Below are positions 31,852-41,625 of a stretch of 64,000 nt of DNA, one piece after another. The position numbers and the translations under genes are program-made. The notes beneath the pieces were generated by a model. That model saw nothing but the letters and a program-made list of their open reading frames with translations, had not been told where the DNA came from and ran no database searches. The first letter of the stretch is position 1. Each line of letters opens with the position of its first letter. This DNA is from Bog-159 sp049511415 (GTDB lineage Bacteria; Acidobacteriota; Terriglobia; Bryobacterales; Bryobacteraceae): contig JBEKYC010000001.1 in assembly GCA_049511415.1 (NCBI GenBank), forward strand, positions 124,001-188,000. Direction: 5' to 3'.

Positions 31852-33687
31852 CTACATGCGTCCTTTGATACCGGCATCGAGCGAAATCTGGTGCACATCC
31901 AGAATCGTCCCGGTGGCGCGTTCCAGCGCGGCGCGAGCCTTCACGTAGGCGCTCTTGGCGGCCACCACGGTGGACTTGGCTTGCGCCAGCAGGCTCTCGT
32001 ACTGGATCACGAAGAAGCTGGTGGATGCGCCCACTTCGTACTTCATCTGCTCGGCATCCAGCGACTCCTGCTGATAGCGCTGGGCCTCGATGGCGGCTTC
32101 ATACGATGCGCGGGCGCGGCGTATGGCGATCACGGCGTCTTCCACTTCGAGGCGCGCCTCGTTCTGCAACTGGCGCAGGCGCACCTGCGATTGCTTGAGC
32201 TGTAATTCGTCACGCGCCAGGTCGGCTTCGGCCACCCGGTTCCGGATGGGCACGGTGACTTGCACGCCGATGCTATAAGTGGGGTACTTGGCCGTGAATA
32301 GCTGGTCCAGTGCCGTGCCGTATCCGCCCAGGAACGGGGTGCTGGCGGCAGGCGCCGCAGCCGGATTCAAGGGACCGGCCAAGCCGCTGTTCTGGGCCAC
32401 GCCGACCAGGTTGATTTCAGGCAAGACCGCATTGCGGGAGCCTTCGAGTCCGATCTGGGAGTTCTGGATCTGCAGGTTCGCCTGGCCCAGGTCGGGACGC
32501 TTGGCTATGGCGGCCGTGAATAGATCCTGAATAGGCTGAATTTCTTCCTTTTCTGGAACCTCCAGCAAGTCGGTGGGGATGATAGTAGCGGCCTGTACTT
32601 CGGGATCGGCGTTCCCGGTGCGGGTCAACAGGTTTTTCAAGATGGCCTGTTGCTCTTCCAGAAGGCCGCGGGCGTTGATCAGGTCCTGCCGGCTGGCGAA
32701 GAGCTGTGCGTTGGCGTGGGTCAATTCCACGGGTGCGAGCGTGCCCTCGTCCACCTGCGCTTTGCTATCGGAATAGAGCTTCTCGGCGGCGGCCACCGTC
32801 TCTTGTTTCACCTTCACGTCTTCGTAGAGGGCGACGAAGTCGGTGTACAAGCGGAGCACGCCGTAAACCGTGGCGATCAGTTGCTGTTGGAAGAGCAACG
32901 TATTGATCTTGCTGTTGTTGCCGGCGATGCGAATGAAACGGCGATTCAGGGCGGGGCCGAAACCGCGCAGCAGCGGCTGCGTGACGGTGACGCCCAGGGA
33001 CGAAGCCGAGTAGGGATTGTAATTGGTGTCCAGCGCGTTCAGCGATTGATGCGTGTTGTCGAAGGACAGGTTCACCAGCGTGCCGGTGCTGAAACCTTGG
33101 GTCACGCCGGCGTTGGCCATGAAGCCGCTGGAGACCAGCGACGGCACGCCGTAGGATTGAATATCCAACTGGGGCGTGCTCATATGCGCCCAACTCAGTT
33201 GACCATAGGCGTATGGATCGAAAATCGAAGTGGGCGTGCCCGTGGATTGCGGGATGCTCCCTTGGATCGACAGATTGGTCTGCGGTTCCCCCAGCGCTCC
33301 CAGTTCCAAGGCATTGGTCGAAACGGTAGTGCCCGATGTGACGACGGTGCCTGAGGCCGGATTGGTCACCACCGGACTGAGCGGGCCGCCCACGCCCGTG
33401 GGTACTTCCGTCACAACGAACGGCACGCCGCGCAGCAGGCCGCCGCCCTTGGCGCGCTCTACGTCGGTATCGGCGATCGAAAAGCTGAAGCGATCGAGTT
33501 CCACATCCAGGTTGTTCTCGATCGCCAGAGCCAGCGCGCCGGCTTGCGAGAGATAGAGATTGCCCGCCCGGATCATATCGTGAACGCGGGGCGAGTTCTT
33601 GAAATCGAGTTCCTTGGAGGCGCGGCCGGCCTGCGCAAACAAGGGTGCGGCACAGATGAGCAAGAATAAGGCGGAGGATTTAAACAT
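31852..33687 (-). CDS. TolC-family outer membrane efflux protein
   Basis: 611 residues, longer than classic TolC (about 450-490). A signal peptide ends LFAQ. SQAGALALAIENNLDVELDR is the usual first conserved segment. Two OEP repeats of long helices follow, such as QAQVDEGTLAPVELTHANAQ and VRLRQLQNEARLEVEDAVIA. The extra length lies in the region of about residues 85-230, which may extend the outer part. It forms the outer channel of the RND pump encoded just upstream; only five bases separate it from the adaptor gene. Confidence 0.92.
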   Translation of the reverse strand: MFKSSALFLLICAAPLFAQAGRASKELDFKNSPRVHDMIRAGNLYLSQAGALALAIENNLDVELDRFSFSIADTDVERAKGGGLLRGVPFVVTEVPTGVGGPLSPVVTNPASGTVVTSGTTVSTNALELGALGEPQTNLSIQGSIPQSTGTPTSIFDPYAYGQLSWAHMSTPQLDIQSYGVPSLVSSGFMANAGVTQGFSTGTLVNLSFDNTHQSLNALDTNYNPYSASSLGVTVTQPLLRGFGPALNRRFIRIAGNNSKINTLLFQQQLIATVYGVLRLYTDFVALYEDVKVKQETVAAAEKLYSDSKAQVDEGTLAPVELTHANAQLFASRQDLINARGLLEEQQAILKNLLTRTGNADPEVQAATIIPTDLLEVPEKEEIQPIQDLFTAAIAKRPDLGQANLQIQNSQIGLEGSRNAVLPEINLVGVAQNSGLAGPLNPAAAPAASTPFLGGYGTALDQLFTAKYPTYSIGVQVTVPIRNRVAEADLARDELQLKQSQVRLRQLQNEARLEVEDAVIAIRRARASYEAAIEAQRYQQESLDAEQMKYEVGASTSFFVIQYESLLAQAKSTVVAAKSAYVKARAALERATGTILDVHQISLDAGIKGRM

Positions 33688-33692
33688 CGGGT

Positions 33693-35072
33693 TCAGGCTG
33701 GACGCTTTTTCTCCCGCAACGGCACGGGATTCACCTTGGCTCCCTCCTGCACGGTATCGCCGGGATTTACGACTACCTGTTGGCCGGCTTCCAAACCGGA
33801 GAGAACTTCGATCTTATCTCCATAATCGCGGCCCAGTTGAATAGGCTGGAAGTGGATGGTTCGGGTAGCGCCCACCACGGCCACCTGCGGGCCATTGGCG
33901 CGCACCACCAGCGTATCGCCGGGGATCAGCAGAGACGGGCTGATACGGGGCGTGGTCAGGTCCACTTGCGTGTACATGCCCGGCAGCAGGGCGCCATCGG
34001 CATTGGGCACCTGGACTTCCACGAGCAGCGTGCGGGAGGCCGGATCGAGGGCATTGGCCGTGCGCGTGACCGTCCCGGTGAACTGGCGTCCGCCCAGGTC
34101 GGCGATCAGCAGGCGGGCTTTCTGGCCTACGTGGATGGAGGAGGCATCCGATTGGGGCACGTTGACGTAAGTGCGCAGGCGGTCGGTTTGCGCGATCCGG
34201 AACAGCAGCGTGCTGGCTTCACTCACCAGCGCGCCGACATCCACGTTGCGCACCGTGATCACGCCCGCGAAGGGCGCGTACACACTCTTATAACCCTGCA
34301 ATTCGACGAGGCGGGCCAGATTGGCCTGTGCGGCCAGCACGTTGCTGTGGGCCGCGGCGACGGCCTTTTCGAGCGCCTGCACATTGGCCTGGGCCGCCTG
34401 GTATTGCGACTGGTAGGTGTCGTTGTCCTGTTTCGACACCACGCCTTTGGAAACCAGCTTATCCCAGCGGCTGGCGGTCACCTGCGCCAGTTGCTCGTTG
34501 GCTTTTCCTTGTTGCAGATTGGCGCTGGCTTGCTCCAGACCAGAGCCGGCCTGCTCGACGGCCGCCTGCGCCTGGCGCACCTGTTGATCGAGTTCCGGCG
34601 CTTCGATTTCAGCGAGCAACTGTCCGGCTTTGACGCGATCGCCGATGTCCGCGTAGCGCTTTTGGATATAGCCGCTGGCGCGGGCGAGCACCGGCGCTTC
34701 GGTCACCGGTTCGATGCTGCCGGGGAGGATCAGAGTGCCGGTGGCGGCGGAGCGTTCCACGCCGACTACGGTAACCGAGGGCGCTTCCTTCGCGGCGGTA
34801 TCGGCTTCCGCGACCAGGGTCGATTCATTGCGGCGGTGCGGAATGAAACCTTTGAAAAAAGCGACGACGATCACCACGGCCAGCACCAATGCCAGCAGCC
34901 ACAACGAGCGGTGCGAGGGCGCCGGCGGCGAGCCGGTATCCGGCGCGCCATGCCGCAGGAGCTGTTGCTGCTCCGCAACTTTGCGCTTCAGATCGTCGAT
35001 TTCGGCGCGCAGACTCGCTTCGGTATCGCCGGCCACTTCGGTTCTTTCGCGTACGGGAGATTCGTTTTCCAT
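33693..35072 (-). CDS. RND efflux periplasmic adaptor (HlyD/AcrA family)
   Basis: 459 residues from the ATG at 35072 (a TTG three codons earlier is less likely). A short coiled segment comes first, then a membrane helix (LWLLALVLAVVIVVAFFKGF). ASGYIQKRYADIGDRVKAGQ plus LLAEIEAPELDQQVRQAQ form the lipoyl half-motif and hairpin start. YKSVYAPFAGVITVRNVDVG is the second lipoyl half, with beta-barrel and MP domains after that. It links the permease to the outer channel. It lies 24 bases after the permease gene. Confidence 0.93.
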   Translation of the reverse strand: MENESPVRERTEVAGDTEASLRAEIDDLKRKVAEQQQLLRHGAPDTGSPPAPSHRSLWLLALVLAVVIVVAFFKGFIPHRRNESTLVAEADTAAKEAPSVTVVGVERSAATGTLILPGSIEPVTEAPVLARASGYIQKRYADIGDRVKAGQLLAEIEAPELDQQVRQAQAAVEQAGSGLEQASANLQQGKANEQLAQVTASRWDKLVSKGVVSKQDNDTYQSQYQAAQANVQALEKAVAAAHSNVLAAQANLARLVELQGYKSVYAPFAGVITVRNVDVGALVSEASTLLFRIAQTDRLRTYVNVPQSDASSIHVGQKARLLIADLGGRQFTGTVTRTANALDPASRTLLVEVQVPNADGALLPGMYTQVDLTTPRISPSLLIPGDTLVVRANGPQVAVVGATRTIHFQPIQLGRDYGDKIEVLSGLEAGQQVVVNPGDTVQEGAKVNPVPLREKKRPA

Positions 35073-35096
35073 TTTAATCAAATGGGCAAGGCGCCA

Positions 35097-38000
35097 TCAG
35101 CCCAACAAAAGCTCGCCGGTCACGTCTTCCTGCTCTTCTTCGGCGATCCTGCGATCGAAATCCACGGGCGGTTTCTTCTTCATCAGGCTATATACGATGG
35201 GAACCACGAACAGGGTGGTGACGGTCGCCAGCACCAGGCCGCCGATGACGGCGCGGCCCAGAGGCGCGTTCTGCTCGCCGCCCTCGCCCAATCCCAGGGC
35301 CATGGGCAGCATACCGATAATCATCGCCAGCGCGGTCATCAGCACGGGGCGGATGCGGGTGTGACCGGCGGACAGGGCCGCGGACCGGGCATCCATACCG
35401 TCGGCGCGCTGATCGTTGGCGAACACGACCATCAGAATGCTATTGGCGGTGGCCACGCCGATACACATAATGGCGCCCATGAGGGACGGCACGCTAAAGC
35501 TGGTCTGAGTGATGAACAGAATCCAGACAATGCCGGCCAGGGCGCCGGGGATGGCCATCAGGATGATGAAGGGATCCAGCCAGGACTGAAAATTGACGGC
35601 CATCAGCAGGTAGACCAGGATCACGGCGAAAATCATGCCCAGACCCAGGCGGAGGAAGGATGTCTGCATGGTATTGATCTGGCCGCGCAGGTCGAACGTA
35701 GTGCCCCGCGGCAGATGCGGCGTAAATTCCCGCATGATGCCTTCGACCGCCGAGCCTACACCGCCGAGGTCGCGGCGGTCCACGTTGGCGAATACATCGA
35801 AGACGGGTTGCACGTTGTAGTGATTGACGATCTCGGGCGCAACGCCGCGCTCGACGGTGGCCAGATTGGAGAGAAGCTGGGGACCGCCCGCCGCGGCGCC
35901 GGGATTTCCATACGCCAGGGAACTCTGACTGGGGGCGCTGCCGATGGACGAATTGGTTGCGCCGGAGGTGCCGGCCGTGGACGAGGTCGTAGTGCTGAGC
36001 ACGCTGCCGAGCGGCGAGGAGATCGGTGTGCGCATCAGCGCGGCGAGCGAATCCAGGCGGTATTGGGGTGTCTGCACGGCCATGGCGTAGCTGACGCCGT
36101 TACTCCAGTTCAGCCATTCATTGGGCGCGATTTGCCCGTTGGAGCTTAAGGAGATCAGGAGGCTGTTGCTCACGTCCCGCTGTTGCAGTCCCAATTGCCC
36201 GGCTTTGTCCCGGTCGACGTTGACGCGAAGTTCGGGATAGTCGACGATCTGATGCACATGCACGTCGGCCGCGCCGGGAATGCGCGCGATGCGCGCCGCC
36301 AACGCCTGGGCGATCTGGTAATTGCGCGGGTCCCGGCCGACGACCTGCAGATCGATGGGCGCGGGCAGTCCGAAGTTGAGAATCTGATTGGTGATATTGG
36401 CGGCTTCAAAGAAGAAGATTACGTCTGGAAAAACCTGATGCAGGTGCTTGCGCAGCCGGTACGTATATTCCGCGGTGGGGCCGTGATCTTCCGGCTTCAG
36501 AGAGATCAGGATGTCGCCATCGCCGGTGCCCAGCGTGGTGCTGTCGCCGAACGCCAGATTGAAACCACCGAATGGTATGCCGATGTTATCGATGATCGTA
36601 TCGATTTCGCCGGGCGGGATGACTTGGCGGATTTCCTGGTCGATCTTGGAAAAGAGCACCTCGGTTTCTTCGATGCGCGTGCCGGTGGGCGCGATGGCGT
36701 GCAGGCGCATCTGGCCGGAGTCCACCGAAGGGAAGAAATCGCGCCCCACCATGAGGCTCAGACACAGCGAAGCCGCCACGAAGATACCGAATCCGGCCAG
36801 CACCGGCGCGCGGTGATCGAGCGCCCAATGCAGCAGGCTGGCGTAGGACGACCGCATCAGCTCGAAACGCCGGTTGAACAGATAATGCATGCGCCAGATC
36901 AGGCCCTTGCCGCCGCCGGTCTCGCCATGCGCGCCGAGGGCGTACAGTTTCACCTCCGGCTTCAACATGTAATGCACCATGTTGGGAATCAGGGTACGGG
37001 ACAGCAGATAAGACGCCAGCATGGCGAAAGCCACGGCCATGGCCAAAGGCGTGAACAGGAACTTGGCGGCGCCGGTAAGCAATAATACCGGCACGAACAC
37101 AATGCAAATCGAAAGAGTGGAAACGAAGGCCGGCGCCGCGATCTGCTGCGCGCCATCGAGCACGGCGCGCACGAGGGGCTTCTTCATGGCCATGTTGCGA
37201 TGGGTGTTCTCGATTTCGACCGTGGCGTCGTCCACCAGGATGCCGACGGCCAGCGCCAGGCCGCCGAGCGTCATCACATTGATCGTCTCGCCGATGAAGT
37301 TCATGATGGCGAGCGACGTGAGAATCGACAGCGGGATCGAAACGCAAACGATCACCGTGCTGCGCCAACTGCCCAGGAACACCAGGATCATCAAGCCGGT
37401 GAGGATCGCGGCCGTGATCGCCTCGCGCACGACGCCGTTAATAGCGGCGCGGACGAATAGTGATTGATCGAACAGTTGGCGGACGCGCAACTCGGGGGGC
37501 AATCCGGCCAGGATCTGGGGCAGACGTTGCTTGACGGCATTGACGATGGCCAGGGTGGAAGCCCGGCCGTTACGCAGGACGGTCATCAGGGTGCCGCGCG
37601 TGCCGTTGGTGCGCACGATGCTGGTCTGCACGGCGTAGCCATCGCGGACCTGCGCCACGTCCTTGACGTACACGGTGGCGCCGTTGACCACGCGGATGGG
37701 CAGGTCATTCAACTGGTCCAAAACGCGCGGGCTGCTGTTCACTTTAATCTGGTAGTCGATGTTGCCGATCTTGGCGTCGCCGGCCGGCAGGATGATGCTC
37801 TGAGCGCTGAGGGCCGCGGAGACGTCGGTAGCCGAAATGCCTTTGGCGTAAAGCTGGTCGGGGATCAGGTCCACCATGATCTGGCGGAATTTGCCGCCGT
37901 AGGGCAGCGGCACCGCGGCGCCCTGCACGGTCGCCAACTGCGTGCGGATAAAGTTCAGGCCATAGTCGAAAATGGCTTGTTCACTGAGGGTCTTGCTCTC

Positions 38001-38432
38001 CAGGCCCAATTGCAAGATGGGCACGCTGGATGCATCGTACTTCAGGATGTTGGGTGGAAAGGTGCCTGGCGGGAAAATACGCAACAGGGTTTGTGAAATG
38101 GCCGTGACCTGCGCCAAGGCCATATCGATTTTTACGTTCGGTTGGAAGTAAACCCGGACCACCGCCACCCCGCTGTAGGATTGCGATTCGATATGCTCGA
38201 TATCGTTCACCGTAGTGGTCATGGACCGCTCGAAGATGGTGACCATGCGCTTTTCCATCTCCTCGGGGGACAGGCCCTGGTAGGACCAGACGATACTGAC
38301 CACGGGAATGTCGATGTACGGGAAAATGTCCACCGGCATGGTGACGATGGCGGCGCCGCCCAAAATGGCGATCAGCACGGCCATCACTACGAACGTGTAG
38401 GGGCGCCGCAGCGCGAGTCGGACTATCCACAT
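35097..38432 (-). CDS. RND multidrug/metabolite efflux permease (AcrB-like)
   Basis: 1111 residues with the 12-helix RND layout: helix 1 near residue 13, helices 2-6 at about 335-490, and helices 8-12 at about 920-1090. GILVDDATVEIENTHRNM in helix 4 carries the two proton-relay aspartates. The porter-domain motifs (AQVTAISQTLLRIFPPGT; VDWPELRV-like PELRVNVDRDKAG) are present. A Ser/Thr/Gly-rich insert (about 800-855) is unusual. It is the first gene of the RND - adaptor - TolC - OsmC operon. The substrate class (drug rather than metal) is favoured, since no heavy-metal signature was noticed. Confidence 0.95.
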   Translation of the reverse strand: MWIVRLALRRPYTFVVMAVLIAILGGAAIVTMPVDIFPYIDIPVVSIVWSYQGLSPEEMEKRMVTIFERSMTTTVNDIEHIESQSYSGVAVVRVYFQPNVKIDMALAQVTAISQTLLRIFPPGTFPPNILKYDASSVPILQLGLESKTLSEQAIFDYGLNFIRTQLATVQGAAVPLPYGGKFRQIMVDLIPDQLYAKGISATDVSAALSAQSIILPAGDAKIGNIDYQIKVNSSPRVLDQLNDLPIRVVNGATVYVKDVAQVRDGYAVQTSIVRTNGTRGTLMTVLRNGRASTLAIVNAVKQRLPQILAGLPPELRVRQLFDQSLFVRAAINGVVREAITAAILTGLMILVFLGSWRSTVIVCVSIPLSILTSLAIMNFIGETINVMTLGGLALAVGILVDDATVEIENTHRNMAMKKPLVRAVLDGAQQIAAPAFVSTLSICIVFVPVLLLTGAAKFLFTPLAMAVAFAMLASYLLSRTLIPNMVHYMLKPEVKLYALGAHGETGGGKGLIWRMHYLFNRRFELMRSSYASLLHWALDHRAPVLAGFGIFVAASLCLSLMVGRDFFPSVDSGQMRLHAIAPTGTRIEETEVLFSKIDQEIRQVIPPGEIDTIIDNIGIPFGGFNLAFGDSTTLGTGDGDILISLKPEDHGPTAEYTYRLRKHLHQVFPDVIFFFEAANITNQILNFGLPAPIDLQVVGRDPRNYQIAQALAARIARIPGAADVHVHQIVDYPELRVNVDRDKAGQLGLQQRDVSNSLLISLSSNGQIAPNEWLNWSNGVSYAMAVQTPQYRLDSLAALMRTPISSPLGSVLSTTTSSTAGTSGATNSSIGSAPSQSSLAYGNPGAAAGGPQLLSNLATVERGVAPEIVNHYNVQPVFDVFANVDRRDLGGVGSAVEGIMREFTPHLPRGTTFDLRGQINTMQTSFLRLGLGMIFAVILVYLLMAVNFQSWLDPFIILMAIPGALAGIVWILFITQTSFSVPSLMGAIMCIGVATANSILMVVFANDQRADGMDARSAALSAGHTRIRPVLMTALAMIIGMLPMALGLGEGGEQNAPLGRAVIGGLVLATVTTLFVVPIVYSLMKKKPPVDFDRRIAEEEQEDVTGELLLG

Positions 38433-38620
38433 ACAAAACTGGAGACTTTGAGGCTAAATCCCATTATCACGGAAAAGGCTGGTGTGTATTGAGATGACGA
38501 AAGGGGGCATTTGGATGTTACCTTGTCGCGCGATCCGTGCCCTTCAGGACCGGCGGCGATTTCAGGTATGCTTGGATAAGCCCGCGGCACGGTGCGCGGG
38601 CACCGAAAGGACCTGGTAGC

Positions 38621-38983
38621 ATGAGTCTGAAAATCAATGTCCGCGAAAGCGGCAGTGTGGTCATCCTGGATTTGGACGGCCGGATCACGATCGGCGAAGA
38701 AGTGGCTTCGTTGCGTGACAAAATTAAGGAACTGCTCGACGGCGGGCAAAAGAATATTCTGCTGAACCTGGCCGAAGTCAGCTATATCGACAGCACCGGC
38801 TTGGGACAGTTCGTGGGCAGCTTCGCCACGGTGACCAGCCGCGGCGGTCAACTCAAGTTATTGAACTTGCAGAAAAAGCTGCAGGAATTGATGCAGATCA
38901 CCAAGCTCATCACGGTGTTCGAGACGTACACCGACGAAGCGGCGGCGGTGCACAGCTTCGCCGCGGCGGCGACTGCCGGTTAG
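38621..38983 (+). CDS. STAS-domain anti-sigma factor antagonist
   Basis: 120 residues. The STAS fold is clear: LKINVRESGSVVILDLDGRI, NILLNLAEVSYIDSTGLGQF and GGQLKLLNLQKKLQELMQIT. S58 in YIDSTGLGQF is the site normally phosphorylated by an anti-sigma kinase. No kinase (RsbW/SpoIIAB type) or phosphatase is encoded nearby, so its partner is elsewhere. It is divergent from the RND operon and single. Confidence 0.93.
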   Translation: MSLKINVRESGSVVILDLDGRITIGEEVASLRDKIKELLDGGQKNILLNLAEVSYIDSTGLGQFVGSFATVTSRGGQLKLLNLQKKLQELMQITKLITVFETYTDEAAAVHSFAAAATAG

Positions 38984-38992
38984 CGGCCGGAA

Positions 38993-39481
38993 TCACTCCA
39001 CATCGCCGGGATCCACGGCTTTTTTCTCGCCGGTCGACGCCCAGCGGACATATGCGATGATATCGGCGATTTGCTGGTTGGTGTAACCGCTGGTGGACGG
39101 TGGGTGCTTCCAAACGCTGTTCTCGCTCTTGGACGCGAGGTCGGCGGGCGCGAACTTCTTCAGTTCGGGCGGCATCTTCGAGAGATCGTAATATTGCAAT
39201 GTGGTCGCGTCGGCCGACACCTTTATCGCCGGGAACTGATCGCCGCTCTTGAGCTTGAGCACCTCGACGTATTCGGTGCTTGTGGCCCGGATTGCCGTAA
39301 CCAGTGCCCGCGTCCCAACGCGTCCCAGAGTGCGCAGGTCCGGTCCGACCGCCGTCCCGCGGCCTTTCAGGGCATGGCAGTTGGCGCAGCCTTTCTCCGC
39401 GAAGAATAACGTCTGACCGCGGTCGATCTGCGGGGTGGGCGCGGCCGCCTGCAGGAATAACAAAACGGATAACCAGACCAT
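38993..39481 (-). CDS. Periplasmic mono-haem cytochrome c
   Basis: 162 residues from the ATG at 39481, with GGAGG a few bases upstream; the longer frame to 39496 lacks such a site. A signal peptide (MVWLSVLLFLQAAA) is followed by the haem motif CANCH (C32, C35, H36). M in LSKMPPELKKF is the likely sixth ligand. HPPSTSGYTNQQIADIIAYV is the C-terminal helix of cytochromes c. It resembles the small c-type domains attached to sugar dehydrogenase-like proteins. TATACT lies upstream as a possible -10 box. Confidence 0.92.
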   Translation of the reverse strand: MVWLSVLLFLQAAAPTPQIDRGQTLFFAEKGCANCHALKGRGTAVGPDLRTLGRVGTRALVTAIRATSTEYVEVLKLKSGDQFPAIKVSADATTLQYYDLSKMPPELKKFAPADLASKSENSVWKHPPSTSGYTNQQIADIIAYVRWASTGEKKAVDPGDVE

Positions 39482-39534
39482 GTAGTCCTCCGCCAATAGT
39501 ATATTCGGATGCGGGGGCCTTCGCGCGCTGTACC

Positions 39535-40086
39535 CTACATTTCCAGCCTGCCCTTAAACATCAGGTCGCGCACGCGGAATTGCGCCTCATGATAAGGGCC
39601 GTATCCCGGCAAGTACAGCTCGAAGGTGACGTTCTTGTCGCGTTCGGTGACGGCGCGCGGATAGACCAGCCGCAGAACCGGGTCCGCGGGAACTGGCGGA
39701 AAGTGGCCCTCAATTTTATATGTCTGGCGGCCCACCTTCATGACGGACTCATCTTCCATGTGGCGCGCTTCTTCGCCGTCAGAGAGCGCGTTCAGGTTCT
39801 TGAACGCAATGGCGAGGATGATCTGTTTGCCACCGTGCTCCTTCAGATAATCCACGTATTCCTCATTGAGCGGCTTTCCGCGGCGGCGGGCGAGTTCGGT
39901 CTCGGCATCCCGCAGCGGAGAGGCGGTAGCAAGATACACCTGGACTTCCGGCGCCGGATCGGCCATCTGCGCCCAGGGGCTGTCGTGCATCAGGCGCTGC
40001 AATTCCGGTTCGGTCCAGTCGCGGGGGGATTTGGTTTCCCAGAACGGCGCGGCCAACAGGGCCAATAGGGCGCAGACCAGAGGCAT
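39535..40086 (-). CDS. Secreted hypothetical protein (GWxTD-like)
   Basis: 183 residues with a short hydrophobic leader (MPLVCALLALLAAPFWE). WTEPELQRLMHDSPWAQMAD is a motif seen repeatedly in small exported acidobacterial proteins. The mid-part (EEYVDYLKEHGGKQIILAIA) and the C-terminal beta-rich part (VTFELYLPGYGPYHEAQFRV) are conserved-looking, but no function is known. Its start codon lies only nine bases from that of the divergent gene at 40096. Confidence 0.7.
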   Translation of the reverse strand: MPLVCALLALLAAPFWETKSPRDWTEPELQRLMHDSPWAQMADPAPEVQVYLATASPLRDAETELARRRGKPLNEEYVDYLKEHGGKQIILAIAFKNLNALSDGEEARHMEDESVMKVGRQTYKIEGHFPPVPADPVLRLVYPRAVTERDKNVTFELYLPGYGPYHEAQFRVRDLMFKGRLEM

Positions 40087-40095
40087 AATTTAAAT

Positions 40096-41073
40096 ATGTC
40101 AGAATCCCGCTATCGTGGCCGGCGCGCCACTACCATCGAAAACGAACTGGTGCGCGTGACGGTGCTGCATGAAGGCGGGCACATCGCGGAGATCCTGGAC
40201 AAACAGAGCGGCGTCAACCCGCTTTGGACGCCGCCGTGGCCCACCATCGAGCCTTCCAGCTACGATGCGGCGAAGCATCCGGAGTACGGCGCCGATTCCG
40301 AGAGCAAGCTGCTGAGCGGGATCATGGGGCACAACCTCTGTATGGATATTTTCGGGCCACCATCGGAAGAAGAAGCCGCCGCCGGGCTGACGGTGCACGG
40401 CGAGGCCTCCGTAGCTGTTTATGCAGTGACCGCCAACGGCAGCACCCTGACCCAGAGCGCCCGGCTGCCACAGGCGCAACTGCGGTTCGAGCGGCATATA
40501 AAGTTGCATGACCGCGTGGTGGGCATCACAGAAGTCGTCGAAAACGAGGCCATCACGGACCGCCCCATCGCCTGGACGGAACACGTCACGCTGGGTCCTC
40601 CCTTTCTGGAGAAAGGCGTTACGGAGTTTCACGCGCCCGTCGCGCAGTCGCACGTTTTAGAAACCGGCTGCGGACCTTTCGAGCGCTACACGGATGCTCC
40701 CGTTTCGGGCGGTTACACCGCGTACCTGATGGACCCCGCCGCGGCCACCGCGCATTTCGTGGCCTGGTCGCCGCGCAGCCTCGTGGCGCTGGCCTATATC
40801 TGGAGCCGCGCCGATTTTCCATGGCTGGGCGTCTGGGAAGAGAACTACGGCCGCCGCACCGCGCCATGGGACGGCCGCACCTTGACGCGCGGCATGGAGT
40901 TCGGCGTATCACCGATTCCGGAGACGCGCCGCCAGATGATCGGACGCGGCAAATTGTTCGGCGTTCCCGGGTTCCGCTGGATACCGGCGCGCCGGCGCAT
41001 ACGGGTAGACTACAGCGCCGTGATCGGCCGTGTGGAGAACGGGATGGACATTCTTAACGGCCTGGCGGCATAA
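40096..41073 (+). CDS. Aldose-epimerase-like (galactose mutarotase fold) protein
   Basis: 325 residues. ENELVRVTVLHEGGHIAEIL and a beta-rich composition throughout, with LTQSARLPQAQLRFERHIKL, AWTEHVTLGPPFLEKGVTEF and FPWLGVWEENYGRR, point to the mutarotase-like beta-sandwich. The catalytic His/Glu cannot be assigned with certainty (H184-region TEHVTLG is a candidate). It may bind or isomerise a sugar. There is no ribosome site, and the gene begins nine bases from a divergent start. Confidence 0.7.
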   Translation: MSESRYRGRRATTIENELVRVTVLHEGGHIAEILDKQSGVNPLWTPPWPTIEPSSYDAAKHPEYGADSESKLLSGIMGHNLCMDIFGPPSEEEAAAGLTVHGEASVAVYAVTANGSTLTQSARLPQAQLRFERHIKLHDRVVGITEVVENEAITDRPIAWTEHVTLGPPFLEKGVTEFHAPVAQSHVLETGCGPFERYTDAPVSGGYTAYLMDPAAATAHFVAWSPRSLVALAYIWSRADFPWLGVWEENYGRRTAPWDGRTLTRGMEFGVSPIPETRRQMIGRGKLFGVPGFRWIPARRRIRVDYSAVIGRVENGMDILNGLAA

Positions 41074-41074
41074 C

Positions 41075-41491
41075 GTGGGCCTGACGTTGCGTTCGGGCCG
41101 CTCAGACGATTTGGAAGCCGTGGCACGCATTCAGGCGGCCTCGCAAGAGGCATCGCAATGGGACGTCGGCGAGTACTTGAAGTACGACCTGCTGGTGGCG
41201 GAATACGCGGGAAGCATCGCCGGCTTCGCCGTGGCGCGCCAGGCAGTGGAAGGCGAAAGCGAATTGCTGAATCTGGCCGTGGATCCGGCGTACCGGCGGC
41301 GCGGGATCGCGCGGCGGCTGGTTGCGCAGTTCACACGGAAATATCCGGGAACGTTTTGGCTGGAAGTCCGGGAATCCAACCTTGCAGCCTATAAATTATA
41401 CGAAACACTAGGCTTTGCCGAATGCGGCAAGCGCCCTGGTTACTATGCGGAATCATCGGAAGGCGCTATTGTCATGAACTTTCATTCATGA
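41075..41491 (+). CDS. RimI-like GNAT N-acetyltransferase
   Basis: 138 residues starting at a GTG one base after the preceding stop. LRSGRSDDLEAVARIQAASQ, then ELLNLAVDPAYRRRGIARRL (acetyl-CoA loop RRRGIA) and FWLEVRESNLAAYKLYETLG match RimI, which acetylates the N-terminus of ribosomal protein S18 or other proteins. The usual tsaB/tsaD partners are not adjacent. It is coupled to the mutarotase-like gene. Confidence 0.85.
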   Translation: MGLTLRSGRSDDLEAVARIQAASQEASQWDVGEYLKYDLLVAEYAGSIAGFAVARQAVEGESELLNLAVDPAYRRRGIARRLVAQFTRKYPGTFWLEVRESNLAAYKLYETLGFAECGKRPGYYAESSEGAIVMNFHS

Positions 41492-41625
41492 TAATGTCAC
41501 AGTAGACGGCAGGTCCGATCTGGGGGTCTGCCGCACTTCTCTAGGATGATGAAGTGAAGACCCACCGAGCCTCGTTCCAAGCACCGACTCGGCGTGGCAA
41601 CCTCACTGGGAGGAACTGCCTCAAT

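Noticed and set aside
33780..36149. 789-codon plus-strand frame
   Set aside because: Runs antisense through the adaptor and permease genes, both of which have clear family motifs; His/Gly/Gln-rich shadow.
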